Source of the DNA: Bacteroidales bacterium
Lineage (GTDB): Bacteria; Bacteroidota; Bacteroidia; Bacteroidales; UBA932
Assembly: GCA_016287075.1 (NCBI GenBank)
Contig: JAEEVC010000020.1
Coordinates: 1-50,253 of the forward strand
Reading direction: 5' to 3'
Length of the DNA stretch: 50,253 nucleotides
Shown here: piece by piece, positions 15,656 through 25,461 of the stretch
Layout of the letters: every line of letters starts with the position of its first letter
Position numbering within the stretch: position 1 is the stretch's first letter
Position numbers and translations under genes: made by a program
The notes under the pieces: generated by a model
Told to the model about the DNA's origin: nothing
Database searches by the model: none
The model's input: only the letters and a program-made list of their open reading frames with translations

Positions 15656-18600
15656 CTAGCCTTCGAAGAACCACAGGGTGCGGAGCATCTCGAAGACGCG
15701 GTCGATGTATTCGCTGGTGGTGGGGTCCCAGCGGAAGCCCAGCCGGTGGAGCACCTGCATGGTGAAGGCGGTGGAAGGGAGGGTCTCCACGCCCGCGGTC
15801 TCGCCGGCGGACTGCTGGTAGGCCACCAGGGGGGCCAGGGTCCGTGCCTTGGCGGGATCCCGCTGGGCGGCTTTCATCCGCCGGGCGAACTCCTTCTCCT
15901 CCACGTATTCCAGCGGCTTGCCGTCGATCTTCTCCAGCCGGGTGAGGACGTCGTCCATGGGCACCATGTGGTTGTTGGAAACGTTGAAGACACAGTTCTC
16001 CAGCGGGGTGGTGGAAAGCAGCACCATGGCATGGGCGACCTGGTCGATGGGGGTGAATTCCATCTGCCCTTCCAGCAGGTCGTACGGGCAGGCGCCGATG
16101 AGTTTCAGGGCCTTGAGCCGGCCCATGGAGGCATTGGCGTTCAGGTTCACCTGGAACTCCCCGTCACCGGCGCGGGGCGCCAGGTTGCCGGCGCGCAGGA
16201 TCTTGGCCTTCAGGGTGCCGGCGGCCATGTGTTCCAGGATGTGGCGCTCGGCCAGGAACTTGGAGTGGACGTACTGGTTGTCCGTCAGCTGCCCGAAGAA
16301 GAGCATCTGCTCCGTGATCGTGCCGGGCACCTTGCCGGGGGTGAGGCCGCCCACGCTCTCGGTGGAGACGTGCACCAGGTAGGCGCCGTTCTTCTCGCAC
16401 AGGGCCACCAGGTTCTTCACGCCGCCGTAGTTGATGTCCTCGATGTCCGTTCCCTTGGAGAAGTGCTTGACATTGGCGGCGCAGTTGAACACCATGTCGA
16501 TCCGGTCCAGTCCTTCCAGGCTCTCGGGCCGGGTGATGTCGCCTTCCACGGTCCGGATCCGCGTCCCCAGGAGCTTGCGGTAGTCTTTCTCGAAATAATA
16601 GACCAGCATCTCCCGCAGGCGCCGCTCCGGCGTGATTTCCCCCTTGGAACGCAGCAGGCACCAGACGGTGGTGTCCGGGCCGGTATTCTCCAGCAGTTCC
16701 GTCAGCACGTGGATGCCCAGGAAGCCCGTGGCGCCCGTGAGGAGGATGTTCTTGCCCAGCAGCAGGCGCTTCCCCCTGGCGAAGGACTTCAGGCTGTTCT
16801 TCCCGAGGAGGCCGTCGATGGCCGAGTAGTCATATCCGGTGATATTGGCATCCTCTTCCGCGGGGGCCTGGTCTCCCTTCAGGAAGGCGGCCAGGGCACG
16901 GGCCGTCGGATGGGCGAAGACGTCGGAATAGGCGAAATGCAGCCCCTGCTTCTCCGCGCTCACCAGGACGTTGGTGACCATGAGCGAGGAGCCGCCGAGG
17001 TCGAAGAAGGAATCGGTGGCGCCCACGCGCTCCACGCCCAGGATCTCGGCGAAGATGGTGCAGAGGGCCGTTTCCGTCTCTCCCGAGGGGGCCACATAGT
17101 CGTCCATCGCCGTGGGGGTCGCGGCCGGCAGGGCCTTCCGGTCCACCTTCTGGTTTACGTTCAGGGGGATGATGTCCAGCTGCATCCAGGCGGCGGGCAC
17201 CATGTACGGCGGCTTGCGCTCCCGGATGAAATCGGACGCGGCCTTGACGTCCAGCCGGCCTTCCTTCATCACCACGTAGGCGGCCAGGTATTTGCCGCCG
17301 GACGGGGCGTCGAAGGCCTGCACGGTCACGTCTTTCACGCCGGGCATCTCCCGCAGGACCGCCTCGACCTCCTTCAGCTCGATGCGGAAACCGCGGATCT
17401 TCACCTGGGAGTCCTTCCGGCCCACGAATTCGATGTTGCCGTCGGGACGGTACCGTACGATGTCACCGGAGCGGTAGGCCCGCATGCCGGGACAGAAGGG
17501 ATTGTCAATGAAGCACTCGGCCGTCTTGTCGGGGCGATTGAGGTAGCCCCGGCCGACGCCCGCGCCGGCAATGATGAGCTCGCCGGCGGCCCCGACGGGC
17601 AGGCGGCGCATCTCGCGGTCCACCACATACAGACAGACATTGCTGAGCGGATGGCCGATGGGAATGTTCTCCTCCCGTTCCTGCACATGGAAGACGGTGG
17701 AGAAGATGGTGCATTCCGTGGGGCCGTAGCCGTTGTGGAAGGCATAGGAAGGCGGCGGCATGGAAATGAGCTTCTCGCCGCCCACCGACAGGTGCTTCAG
17801 GGAAGGATTGTCGGGGAAGTTGCGGGCGAACATCACGCCCACCTGCGTGGTCATGAAGCTGTGGGTGACCCCGTTGTCCGTCATGAAACGGTCCAGGGCG
17901 CCCAGGTCGTGCCGGACGGCTTCCGGAATGATGCAGACGCACGCGCCGCAGGTGAGGGCGGGGTACTGGTCCATCATGTTGGCGTCGAAGCCGTAACTGG
18001 CGAAGGCGGCCACGCGGTCGCCGGCCTTGAGGCCGTAATAGTCCTTGTACCAGGCGCAGAAGTTGACCAGGTTGCGCTGCTCCAGCATGCAGCCCTTGGG
18101 CGTGCCCGTGGAGCCGGACGTGTACAGCAGGATATACAGGCCCTCCGGCTTGGGACCGGCGGCGGTGCAGGGCGCATCCGGCAGATTTTCAGCTTCTTCC
18201 GTTGTGAGGACGGGGCCCTTGTAGTCGCCGGCCAGCGGGAGCAGCCCCTTGTCGGCGATCAGGAGTTTGGCGCCGGCGTCCTGGATCATGAAGTTGATCC
18301 GCTCCGGCGGATAGGAGGGATCCAGCGGCTGGTAGGCGCAGCCGGCCTTCATGGCCGCCAGCGACGCCTTGGTCATCCAGGTATTCCGGTCGATGAGCAC
18401 GGAGACCACGTCCTCCTCCCCGAGGCCGAAGCCCTGGATCCGGGCGGCCAGGTTGTCCGTAATGCGGTCCAGTTCCGCGTAGCTGATGGTTTTCCCGTCA
18501 AAGAGCACGGCGGGCGCATCCGGCGTGGCTTTGGCCTGTTTCCGGAAGAGCGTGACCACGGTCTGGGTGAGGTCCACCTCCTGCCGGTAGTGGTTGAAGC

Positions 18601-21600
18601 CGTCCAGCTCCTTCAGGCGTCCGCCGTCCACCAGCGGGATCTGCGCGATGGGACTGTCCTTGAGCAGGCCGCGGCAGATGGTCTCCATGGCGACGGCGAA
18701 ACTGTCCACCAGCGCTTCGCTGTACAGGCTGTCGTCGTAGGCCAGGGCAATCTCCGGCGCCGCTTCCGTCCCTTCGATGAAGATGCTGAGGGGGAACTTC
18801 GGCGTATCCTGCGTAATCACCTCGTCTTCCAGCGTTTTTCCGTTGATGCAGTACTTTTCCACCAGTCCCACCTGGTAGGCCAGCATGACTGCGGGATGGA
18901 AATCATAGGCCGAGGACAGGCGGGCGAAGGGATAGTTCTGGTACGAGAGGGTGGTGGAGAAGCCTTCGTCGGTTTCCTTAAGGAAGGCGTCGGCCTGCTG
19001 GTCCCCCACCTCGCCGGAGAGGGCCATGGTGTTCACGAACATGCCCCAGGTGTCCGCCGCGCGCATGTCCCCGCGGCCGTTCGCGACGGTGCAGATGTGC
19101 ACTTTCTTCTGCCCGCTGAACGCGCTCACGGCCATGAAGGCCGCGCCCAGGAAATAACTGGCCGGGGAGATGCCCAGGGCGTGGCAGCGGGCGGTGATAT
19201 CGGCCTCCAGTTTCTTCCGGAGCCACTTTTCGTGCCCGACCTCCCCTTCTTCCGGCTTCTTGTCGGGGATGACGCCGGCGGCCTCCTCCAGCCCCTCCAT
19301 CCGGGCGGCGAAGAAGGCTTCGGCCTCCTTGAATTCCGGGCTGTCCTGGTAGGCCTGCTGGTCCTTGGCATACTGGAAATAGGTATAGGACTCCTTCTCG
19401 GGGGCCTTTCCCTCCAGGGCCGATGCCAGCTGGGACAGGAAGACGTCATAGGAGCGCCCGTCGAAGACCAGGTGGTGGAAATCGGTCATCAGGCGCAGTT
19501 TGCCGGGCGTTTCCACGATCTGCAGGCGGTACAGCGGTCCCTCGGACAGGTCGTAGGGCTGCATGAATCCCTCCTTCAGGGCCTGGAACTCCGCTTCTTT
19601 CTTCAGTTTCGTGACGGGGATGTCCCTGGAGGGCGTCCCGGGGATCAGGAACGCCTTCCCGTCCCGCTGCTCAAAGTGGCCGGCCACGACGGGATGGGCT
19701 TCCAGGACGGCGTACAGGGCGTCTTTCAGGGCCTGGACGGTGACTCCTTCGGGGAAGGTGAGGATGCTCGGCAGGTTGTAGGCGGTGGAGGACGGATTCT
19801 TCACGCAGTCCAGGTACAGGCCGGTTTGCTGGAAGGTGAGTTCCCGCGGCTCGTCGGCGCTGCTCTCCGGGGCGGGCTCTGCCGCCTTGTCCTTGGCCAT
19901 GAGCTGCTTGAGCAGGTCGTTCTCGATGCTCTGCAGGCTGGCCGTCTTGGCGAAGGTGTTCATGTCCTCCTCCAGGCCGTAACGCTTGTACAGTTCGGTG
20001 GCCAGGCGCAGGGCGCTCAGGGAGGACAGGCCGCTGTAATAAAGGGGTTCCGTGAGGCCGAAGCCGCTGATGCCCACGCTCTCCCGGATCATGCCGGCCA
20101 GTTCTTCTTCCAGCACGTTGAAGGGCGCCACGTGCTCCTCTTTCTTCCGGGCCTGGGGCTCCGGTTTCGGCAGGGCCTTTACATCCACTTTCTGGTTCAC
20201 ATTCAGCGGGATCGCCTCGATCTGGATGGTGACGGCCGGGACCATGTACGGGGGTTTCCTTTCGGCGATGAAGGCGTTCATGTCCTCCACGTTCACCTCC
20301 TGCGGGCTCACGACATAGGCCGCCAGGAACTTGCCGCCGCCCGCGCCGGGCTCGTCAAACGCCTGGACGGTTACGTCCCCGATGCCGGGGAACTCCCGGA
20401 TGACGGCCTCCACCTCCTTGAGTTCGATGCGGAAGCCGCGGATTTTCACCTGGGAGTCCTTGCGGCCCACGTATTCGATCTTGCCGTCTTCGCGCCGGCG
20501 GACGATGTCTCCCGTCCGGTACACGCGGGCATAGGCGGGATCCTTGTCAAAGGGGTTGTCCAGGAACACCTCGGCGGTCTTGTCGGGGCGGTTGAGGTAG
20601 CCCATACCCACCTGCTCGCCGGCGATCCACAGCTCCCCGCTCTCCCCGTCTGGCACCTGATGGCCGTCCTTGTCCACGATGTAGGCCCTGATCCCCTCCA
20701 GCGGAACGCCGATGGGGATGTTGTCCTCCTGCACCTTCACTTCTTCGCTCACCACGTAGCACAGGCACTCGGTGGGGCCGTAGCAGTTGAACAGGCGGTA
20801 ATGGGGCAACGGGAAGGAGGACATCTTCTCGCCACCGGTATACAGGACCCGGAGGCCCTTGCAGTCCGGATAGTTGATGGCGAACTGGGTGGCCACCTGG
20901 GTGGTCATGAAGCAGTGCGTGATGCCGTTTTCCTCATAATATGCATGCAGGGCGTGCAGGTCCAGCCGGATGCGGTCCGGAATCACATACAGGGTGCCGC
21001 CGGACAGCAGGGTGGTGTACAGGTCGGCCGCGAAAGCGTCGAAACCGAAGCTGGCATACCCCGTCATGCGGGTGTCTTCCGCAAAGCCCACATTGTCCAT
21101 GTGCCGGCTGCAGAACAGGTACACATTCCTGTGGGAGAGCATGCAGCCCTTCGGGGTGCCGGTGGTGCCGCTGGTGTACAGGAGGAAGAAAAGGTCGTCT
21201 GCAGACGGGGCGCCTTCGGGCTTTCCGGGGTGCAGTTTCCTGATGTCGGCCGTCTTGACGACGGGGACCTCCGTCTCCTTGAGGACCGGAAGCAGGTCTT
21301 CGTCGGCGACCAGCATCCGGGCGTCGGCATCCTTCATCATGAACTGGAGGCGCTCCGGCGGATAGGACGGGTCCAGCGGGAGGTAGGCGCAGCCGGCCTT
21401 GAGCACGCCCAGCGGGGCGACCATCATGTATTCGTTCCGTCCCAGCATGATGCCCACGACGCTTTTGGGCGGGATCCGGCCTTGGATATAGGCGGCCAGG
21501 TTATCGGACAGTTCATCGACCTGTCCATAGGTGAGGCGGGTGTTTTCATAAACGAGGGCGATGTGGTCGGGGCGGGCTTCCGCGTTGTGGCGGAAAGCGT

Positions 21601-21631
21601 CCAGGATGGTGGCGAACGGATGTTTAGTCAT
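15656..21631 (-). CDS. dimodular non-ribosomal peptide synthetase, A-T-C-A-T-R, with reductive release
   Basis: A 1991-aa protein. Adenylation domain 1 is at about 1-505 (YTSGTTGTPKG from 152, NCYGPTE). Carrier 1 is at about 515-590 with phosphopantetheine Ser537 in GLSSL, a variant of GGxS. The condensation domain is at about 600-1030 with intact HHLVFDG (719-725). Adenylation domain 2 is at about 1040-1510 (YTSGSTGTPKG from 1170). Carrier 2 has Ser1549 in GGSSL. The thioester reductase is at about 1625-1991 with GATGFLG (1633-1639) and YVHSK (Tyr1787, Lys1791). It should join two amino acids and release them with NAD(P)H as an aldehyde or alcohol; related gut enzymes yield dipeptide aldehydes and cyclic pyrazinones. 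My hand alignment gives A-domain pocket residues D-A-A-M-Y-G-C-C-Y-K and D-A-M-M-S-G-G-I-F-K, too unlike familiar codes to name substrates. No epimerase, transporter or phosphopantetheinyl transferase gene is in the window. Confidence 0.95.
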   Translation of the reverse strand: MTKHPFATILDAFRHNAEARPDHIALVYENTRLTYGQVDELSDNLAAYIQGRIPPKSVVGIMLGRNEYMMVAPLGVLKAGCAYLPLDPSYPPERLQFMMKDADARMLVADEDLLPVLKETEVPVVKTADIRKLHPGKPEGAPSADDLFFLLYTSGTTGTPKGCMLSHRNVYLFCSRHMDNVGFAEDTRMTGYASFGFDAFAADLYTTLLSGGTLYVIPDRIRLDLHALHAYYEENGITHCFMTTQVATQFAINYPDCKGLRVLYTGGEKMSSFPLPHYRLFNCYGPTECLCYVVSEEVKVQEDNIPIGVPLEGIRAYIVDKDGHQVPDGESGELWIAGEQVGMGYLNRPDKTAEVFLDNPFDKDPAYARVYRTGDIVRRREDGKIEYVGRKDSQVKIRGFRIELKEVEAVIREFPGIGDVTVQAFDEPGAGGGKFLAAYVVSPQEVNVEDMNAFIAERKPPYMVPAVTIQIEAIPLNVNQKVDVKALPKPEPQARKKEEHVAPFNVLEEELAGMIRESVGISGFGLTEPLYYSGLSSLSALRLATELYKRYGLEEDMNTFAKTASLQSIENDLLKQLMAKDKAAEPAPESSADEPRELTFQQTGLYLDCVKNPSSTAYNLPSILTFPEGVTVQALKDALYAVLEAHPVVAGHFEQRDGKAFLIPGTPSRDIPVTKLKKEAEFQALKEGFMQPYDLSEGPLYRLQIVETPGKLRLMTDFHHLVFDGRSYDVFLSQLASALEGKAPEKESYTYFQYAKDQQAYQDSPEFKEAEAFFAARMEGLEEAAGVIPDKKPEEGEVGHEKWLRKKLEADITARCHALGISPASYFLGAAFMAVSAFSGQKKVHICTVANGRGDMRAADTWGMFVNTMALSGEVGDQQADAFLKETDEGFSTTLSYQNYPFARLSSAYDFHPAVMLAYQVGLVEKYCINGKTLEDEVITQDTPKFPLSIFIEGTEAAPEIALAYDDSLYSEALVDSFAVAMETICRGLLKDSPIAQIPLVDGGRLKELDGFNHYRQEVDLTQTVVTLFRKQAKATPDAPAVLFDGKTISYAELDRITDNLAARIQGFGLGEEDVVSVLIDRNTWMTKASLAAMKAGCAYQPLDPSYPPERINFMIQDAGAKLLIADKGLLPLAGDYKGPVLTTEEAENLPDAPCTAAGPKPEGLYILLYTSGSTGTPKGCMLEQRNLVNFCAWYKDYYGLKAGDRVAAFASYGFDANMMDQYPALTCGACVCIIPEAVRHDLGALDRFMTDNGVTHSFMTTQVGVMFARNFPDNPSLKHLSVGGEKLISMPPPSYAFHNGYGPTECTIFSTVFHVQEREENIPIGHPLSNVCLYVVDREMRRLPVGAAGELIIAGAGVGRGYLNRPDKTAECFIDNPFCPGMRAYRSGDIVRYRPDGNIEFVGRKDSQVKIRGFRIELKEVEAVLREMPGVKDVTVQAFDAPSGGKYLAAYVVMKEGRLDVKAASDFIRERKPPYMVPAAWMQLDIIPLNVNQKVDRKALPAATPTAMDDYVAPSGETETALCTIFAEILGVERVGATDSFFDLGGSSLMVTNVLVSAEKQGLHFAYSDVFAHPTARALAAFLKGDQAPAEEDANITGYDYSAIDGLLGKNSLKSFARGKRLLLGKNILLTGATGFLGIHVLTELLENTGPDTTVWCLLRSKGEITPERRLREMLVYYFEKDYRKLLGTRIRTVEGDITRPESLEGLDRIDMVFNCAANVKHFSKGTDIEDINYGGVKNLVALCEKNGAYLVHVSTESVGGLTPGKVPGTITEQMLFFGQLTDNQYVHSKFLAERHILEHMAAGTLKAKILRAGNLAPRAGDGEFQVNLNANASMGRLKALKLIGACPYDLLEGQMEFTPIDQVAHAMVLLSTTPLENCVFNVSNNHMVPMDDVLTRLEKIDGKPLEYVEEKEFARRMKAAQRDPAKARTLAPLVAYQQSAGETAGVETLPSTAFTMQVLHRLGFRWDPTTSEYIDRVFEMLRTLWFFEG

Positions 21632-21652
21632 GTTTTTGCGGATTGATACTTA

Positions 21653-21660
21653 CAAATATA
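21653..21660 (-). promoter_or_regulatory. -7 box for the NRPS gene
   Basis: TATATTTG on the minus strand (21660-21653) matches TAnnTTTG, 21 nt before the ATG. The upstream half is poor (only TTT at a 19-bp spacing), which may mean weak or activator-dependent expression. Confidence 0.6.
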
Positions 21661-21772
21661 GGCGTTTCCTTCGGAATAAAATAGCATCGGCCCCGGATAT
21701 TATTTGTTTTTTTTTTGCCGGAAAAGCGTATTTTTAGGGCACCACTAAGACGAATTGATTCCCATTCTTTCT

Positions 21773-22341
21773 ATGAGGAAAAAACTGTTGTTCCTGACTT
21801 TCGCTGCCGCTCCCTGGACTGGGTCGCCTACATTACGGGCAAACGGGAATCCAGGCGCCTGACCGGGGACTACATCCTGACGGAGAACGACCTGGTGGAG
21901 GCCATCCCCCATCCGGACGGCACCTGCTCCACCTCATGGGGCATCGACCTCCATGAAGTGGACAGCCTCAATGCCGTCCGTTTCCCCGGAACGCCGTTCA
22001 AGACGGTGGCGCGGCACAAATACTTTGCGCCGTACCCCATCCCGTACCGCTGCCTGTACAGCCGGAATATCGACAACCTGTTCATGGCGGGCCGGGACAT
22101 CAGCTGTTCGCACGTGGCGATGGGTTCCGTCCGGGTCATCCGCACCTGCGGGATGATGGGAGAAGTCGTGGGACTGGCCGCATCGGTCTGCACGCGCCAC
22201 CACTCCCTGCCGAGGAGCGTCTATACGGATTATTTCCAGGAACTTGTCCCGCTGATGCAGGAAGGGGCCGGGCAGCAGGGCCTGCCCAACGACCAGGATT
22301 TCTGCGTGCACGGCTGTTACGATCCGGCCCTGAAAAAATAG
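21773..22341 (+). pseudogene. remnant of an exported FAD-dependent oxidoreductase, internal deletion and frameshift
   Basis: The 3' part (about 21805-22341) encodes the C-terminal region of a PF12831-type FAD oxidoreductase: GKRESRRLTGDYIL, WGIDLHEVD, IPYRCLYSRNIDNLFMAGRD, GSVRVIRTCGMMGEVVG. The N-terminal FAD-binding (GxGxxG) domain is absent. Just upstream, ATG 21773 opens a clear signal peptide (MRKKLLFLTFAA) in a different frame, which stops after 29 codons. The simplest reading is a gene that kept its signal peptide and C-terminus but lost several hundred codons in a deletion near 21805-21815 that also broke the frame. An in-frame product from an upstream ATG at 21715 would lack any cofactor-binding site. 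Confidence 0.8.
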
Positions 22342-22346
22342 CCGGG

Positions 22347-25300
22347 CTAATCCTTCCCGTGGTAGCCCTTGCCGGGTTCTCCGGAGTAGTAAAAACCGGA
22401 GCCCAGGGGCTTGTAGTAGTAATAGCGCTTGCTGTTGTCCACGACCCGTTCGCACGCGAAAGACCATCCTCCCTCGCCGAGCTGCCGGTCCAGTTCCGTC
22501 CCCGTATAATAGCCCCACAGATACGTGTAGGTATAGTAGCAGTCGTAATACGGGTTCTTTCCCCGGGCGATCATGTCGTCGATGGCATCGGGAACCAGGC
22601 ATTTGAGGTCGGAATTCCGGTAGATGCTGGCGCGGTTGAGCGCCGGACATTCGGAAAGGGTCAATGACGAGAGGGCGTTGTTGTGGGAGATGGTCACTTC
22701 CTCCAGCTTCGGCATCTTCGACAACGAAACGGAACCGACTTCCGTGTTGATGATCTCCACCCTCTCCAGCTCCGGCAGGTCGCTGAGGGACAGGCCGCCG
22801 CCCGCATCGGCGTTGTTGACATACAGGCCGTCAATCGCCGGGAAAGCGCTGATCGTCTGGAAGAAGTTGGGACAGGACGCGTTGTCCAGGTGAAAACCGG
22901 CCGGATATTCCTTCGAGCCGCTGTCCTGCGCAGTGAGGGTGAACTGTGTCCGTGTGTCTTTCCGTCCCTGCATCGTGAGCGCCATCAGATAAGGACAGCG
23001 GTCGAGATGGATCTCGGTAGCGCTCGAGTAATCATAATCCTCGTCCATGGAGACGACAAGATAGGTCACGCCGCTTTCGCTGAGGTCCAGTTTCTTGGAC
23101 GTGCGCGGGTAGGAACTGCATTTCGGGCTCCGGATCGTCGTCTCCTCCGCCTTCAGCACGACGTTCCCCAGCACGCGGGTAAACACCTTGTCAAGGATTT
23201 CGAACTTCTTGAATTCGAGCGGGTTGTGCCGGTCGTCGACCCGGATGCCCCAGGAGAAATCCTCTTTCTCCGGGAAATGATCGTTCACCTTGAAGTTCTC
23301 CTGGAAATTCCAGTTCTCCGGAATGGCCACCTCCAGGAAACGGTCATCGGGGTTGTAATCGATCTTCGACCACCCATACCTCGTCAGGGGCTCCATCAGG
23401 CAGATCGGAACGTCGTCATCCCAGTTGCATTTGTCCCATCCGGCACCGCAGGAGCGGATGTCCGAGAGGACCGCCCGGGCCAGCGCCTCGTGCCGGGGCT
23501 TCAGCAGCCACATGCCGAAAGCCCTGTTGTAAATGGGCACGACCGTTTCGCTGTTCACCCAGGCGATCTGGGCGATCGGACGGAGGTGCGGGTCGTTGTG
23601 CAGGGCCCCGTCCAGGTCTTCGGCGGTTACCGTCGCCTTGACCTCCAGTTTTTTCAGGCTTCCCTTCCAGAACGCCTCCCAGTCGCCCGCCGTGTATTCG
23701 AAAGGAATGATGGCGGGATCGTGGAAACCGAAATACATGGCCAGCTGTCCGTCGTCGGGATCGCCGCCGAGGACGGAGGGACCGGTGATTTCGGCCGTGA
23801 AGGTAATGTTGTCCCCATCCTGGGCGATCTTTACGGCAGCGGGATCGAAGGGAGGGATGTACTTGTAGGTCCGCAGCGGGAATGTCATGCTGTCCGTCGT
23901 GAAATCCTTCGTCTGGCCCATGGCCCGCAGATGGAGGGCGGCGTCCACCAGCAGGTTCCGGGAGAACTCCGTGCTGAACAGGGTCGTCCCCTGCCAGCAG
24001 TAATTGTCATCCGAGGAAATCAGGTCGGGGGCGAAGGTGATGCCTTCCCGCAGGCGCATGTTGATGGTCATGCCGGCCTGCACCATGTCGCCGAAGATGC
24101 CGACGGCGGGTCCGACGCCGAGGCCGTAGCTGAGTCCGCCGTCGATTTTCGGGCCCGCGCCGAACTTGGTCTCCCCCTCCTGCGGGTCGGTCGCCGTCAT
24201 GGTCCCGCTCAGGCCCTCCAGTTCGTCGTAATGCATCCATGCGGACGAGTGGATGGTGGTGCTGGCCTGGGCCGAGAGCCCGATCGAGCCGTCCACGCCG
24301 ACCACGCCGTACAGGTCGATGGAGGGCGTGATGAGGACGGGTCCGACGGGGATGGCCGCCACATAGATCGAGAAGAGTTTCTTGTAGATCTCCCTGCTGG
24401 CCGAAAGCTTGAGTTCCAGTTCTCCGCCGAGGGTCGTGTCCATATCCACCTTGACGTTCAGGGTGGACAGCTTCCAGTCGCCGATGCTCATCTGCAGCTT
24501 CATGGCCAGGTCGATGCCGATCTTCGGGGTGAAGTAGAATCCGGGGAGGAACTGCCAGCTGAGCTGGGGGAAATCGATGTGTATTTTCTTGGAGGTGGAA
24601 GCCCTTGTCCGTGAGAAGGATACGGGGTTCCCGTCCGCATCTTCAATGCGGATGGCGCTCCCGCCCAGATCCAGGTCTCCGGTATCCAGTTCCAGATCCT
24701 TGAACACGTCGGTCACCCGCATGTCGGAATAGAGGAACACGTATTCATCCCCCTCTTCGCGCATGCTGTAAATATTCGCCAGCAGTCCGTCCGGGAGGGC
24801 CTCGCAGGGGGTGTTGATGACGATCCTGGACGGGACCTGGGGCAGCAGTTCGGCGGGAGCCGACTTGCTCACCCGGAAATACGTGGCGTCCGTCATGTTG
24901 TTTCCGGCGGAGGTGATATAGCCGCCCAGGTCCTTGGGTACGACGGAAATGCCCTCGGAGAGGGTGTAGCTCAACTGCCCTTCTTCATCGAGCACCACGC
25001 GCTCGGCGGCCTCCTGCAGGATGTCCACCCATACGGTTTTTCCCCCGGAGCTCACGCCGATCCGGCCGCTGCGTTCGGCCTCGGCGGGGTTCTCGGCCAC
25101 CGTGACCGTGAGGGTGGAGGCGTTGCAAGTCACGCCGATCCACTCCTTGTCGGCGGAAAAAGTCCATCCTCCCGGGCCCGTTACCGTCAGGGTCTTGCTC
25201 CCCCCATAGGAGGAGAAAACGAGCCTGTCGGCCGAAACGGAAAGCTCGGAATCCCCTTCTCCGCCGGGCTCTTCGGGGGTCTCCACGGGAGGCTTCTCCT

Positions 25301-25394
25301 CCCCGTTGCCATCGTCGGGTTTGACCTGCGGCGTTTCCGGGGCGCAGGCGAAAAACAGGGAAAAGACCGCAAGGGCCGTCAGATACTTTTTCAT
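22347..25394 (-). CDS. large BACON lipoprotein with unknown beta-rich core and leucine-rich-like C-terminus
   Basis: A 1015-aa lipoprotein (LFFAC, Cys17). After an acidic, proline-rich linker comes one BACON domain at about 50-135 (GGWTFSADKEWIGV). Then follows a core of about 400 residues rich in alternating polar and apolar beta strands (KIGIDLAMKLQMSIGDWKL, IPVGPVLITPSIDLYGVVGVDG) and about 300 residues of unknown type. Residues about 830-960 have short leucine-rich-like repeats (LPELERVEIINTEVGSVSL, MPKLEEVTISHN). The C-terminus is tyrosine/glycine-rich. The core matches that of the 960-aa lipoprotein at 30600-33482. It is probably a surface-exposed binding protein. It has its own promoter at 25425-25455. 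Confidence 0.75.
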   Translation of the reverse strand: MKKYLTALAVFSLFFACAPETPQVKPDDGNGEEKPPVETPEEPGGEGDSELSVSADRLVFSSYGGSKTLTVTGPGGWTFSADKEWIGVTCNASTLTVTVAENPAEAERSGRIGVSSGGKTVWVDILQEAAERVVLDEEGQLSYTLSEGISVVPKDLGGYITSAGNNMTDATYFRVSKSAPAELLPQVPSRIVINTPCEALPDGLLANIYSMREEGDEYVFLYSDMRVTDVFKDLELDTGDLDLGGSAIRIEDADGNPVSFSRTRASTSKKIHIDFPQLSWQFLPGFYFTPKIGIDLAMKLQMSIGDWKLSTLNVKVDMDTTLGGELELKLSASREIYKKLFSIYVAAIPVGPVLITPSIDLYGVVGVDGSIGLSAQASTTIHSSAWMHYDELEGLSGTMTATDPQEGETKFGAGPKIDGGLSYGLGVGPAVGIFGDMVQAGMTINMRLREGITFAPDLISSDDNYCWQGTTLFSTEFSRNLLVDAALHLRAMGQTKDFTTDSMTFPLRTYKYIPPFDPAAVKIAQDGDNITFTAEITGPSVLGGDPDDGQLAMYFGFHDPAIIPFEYTAGDWEAFWKGSLKKLEVKATVTAEDLDGALHNDPHLRPIAQIAWVNSETVVPIYNRAFGMWLLKPRHEALARAVLSDIRSCGAGWDKCNWDDDVPICLMEPLTRYGWSKIDYNPDDRFLEVAIPENWNFQENFKVNDHFPEKEDFSWGIRVDDRHNPLEFKKFEILDKVFTRVLGNVVLKAEETTIRSPKCSSYPRTSKKLDLSESGVTYLVVSMDEDYDYSSATEIHLDRCPYLMALTMQGRKDTRTQFTLTAQDSGSKEYPAGFHLDNASCPNFFQTISAFPAIDGLYVNNADAGGGLSLSDLPELERVEIINTEVGSVSLSKMPKLEEVTISHNNALSSLTLSECPALNRASIYRNSDLKCLVPDAIDDMIARGKNPYYDCYYTYTYLWGYYTGTELDRQLGEGGWSFACERVVDNSKRYYYYKPLGSGFYYSGEPGKGYHGKD

Positions 25395-25424
25395 GAGGTA
25401 TTTATATATTCAACCTGTGATGCG

Positions 25425-25455
25425 CAAATATCGGCATTAATCGGCGAAAATGCAA
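25425..25455 (-). promoter_or_regulatory. promoter of the large BACON lipoprotein gene
   Basis: TTG (25455-25453), 20 bp, GATATTTG (25432-25425) on the minus strand, one mismatch from TAnnTTTG. Leader of about 27 nt. Confidence 0.6.
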
Positions 25456-25461
25456 CGCATT

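Noticed and set aside
15575..21646. A 2023-codon plus-strand frame opposite the peptide synthetase
   Set aside because: It mirrors the NRPS codon pattern exactly, is rich in His, Gly and Asp from reversed codons, and has no recognisable motif. The minus-strand NRPS explains the region fully.
21715..21804. A functional 208-aa protein from ATG 21715
   Set aside because: The first 30 residues resemble nothing, the FAD-binding domain is absent, and a signal peptide in another frame shows this is gene debris.
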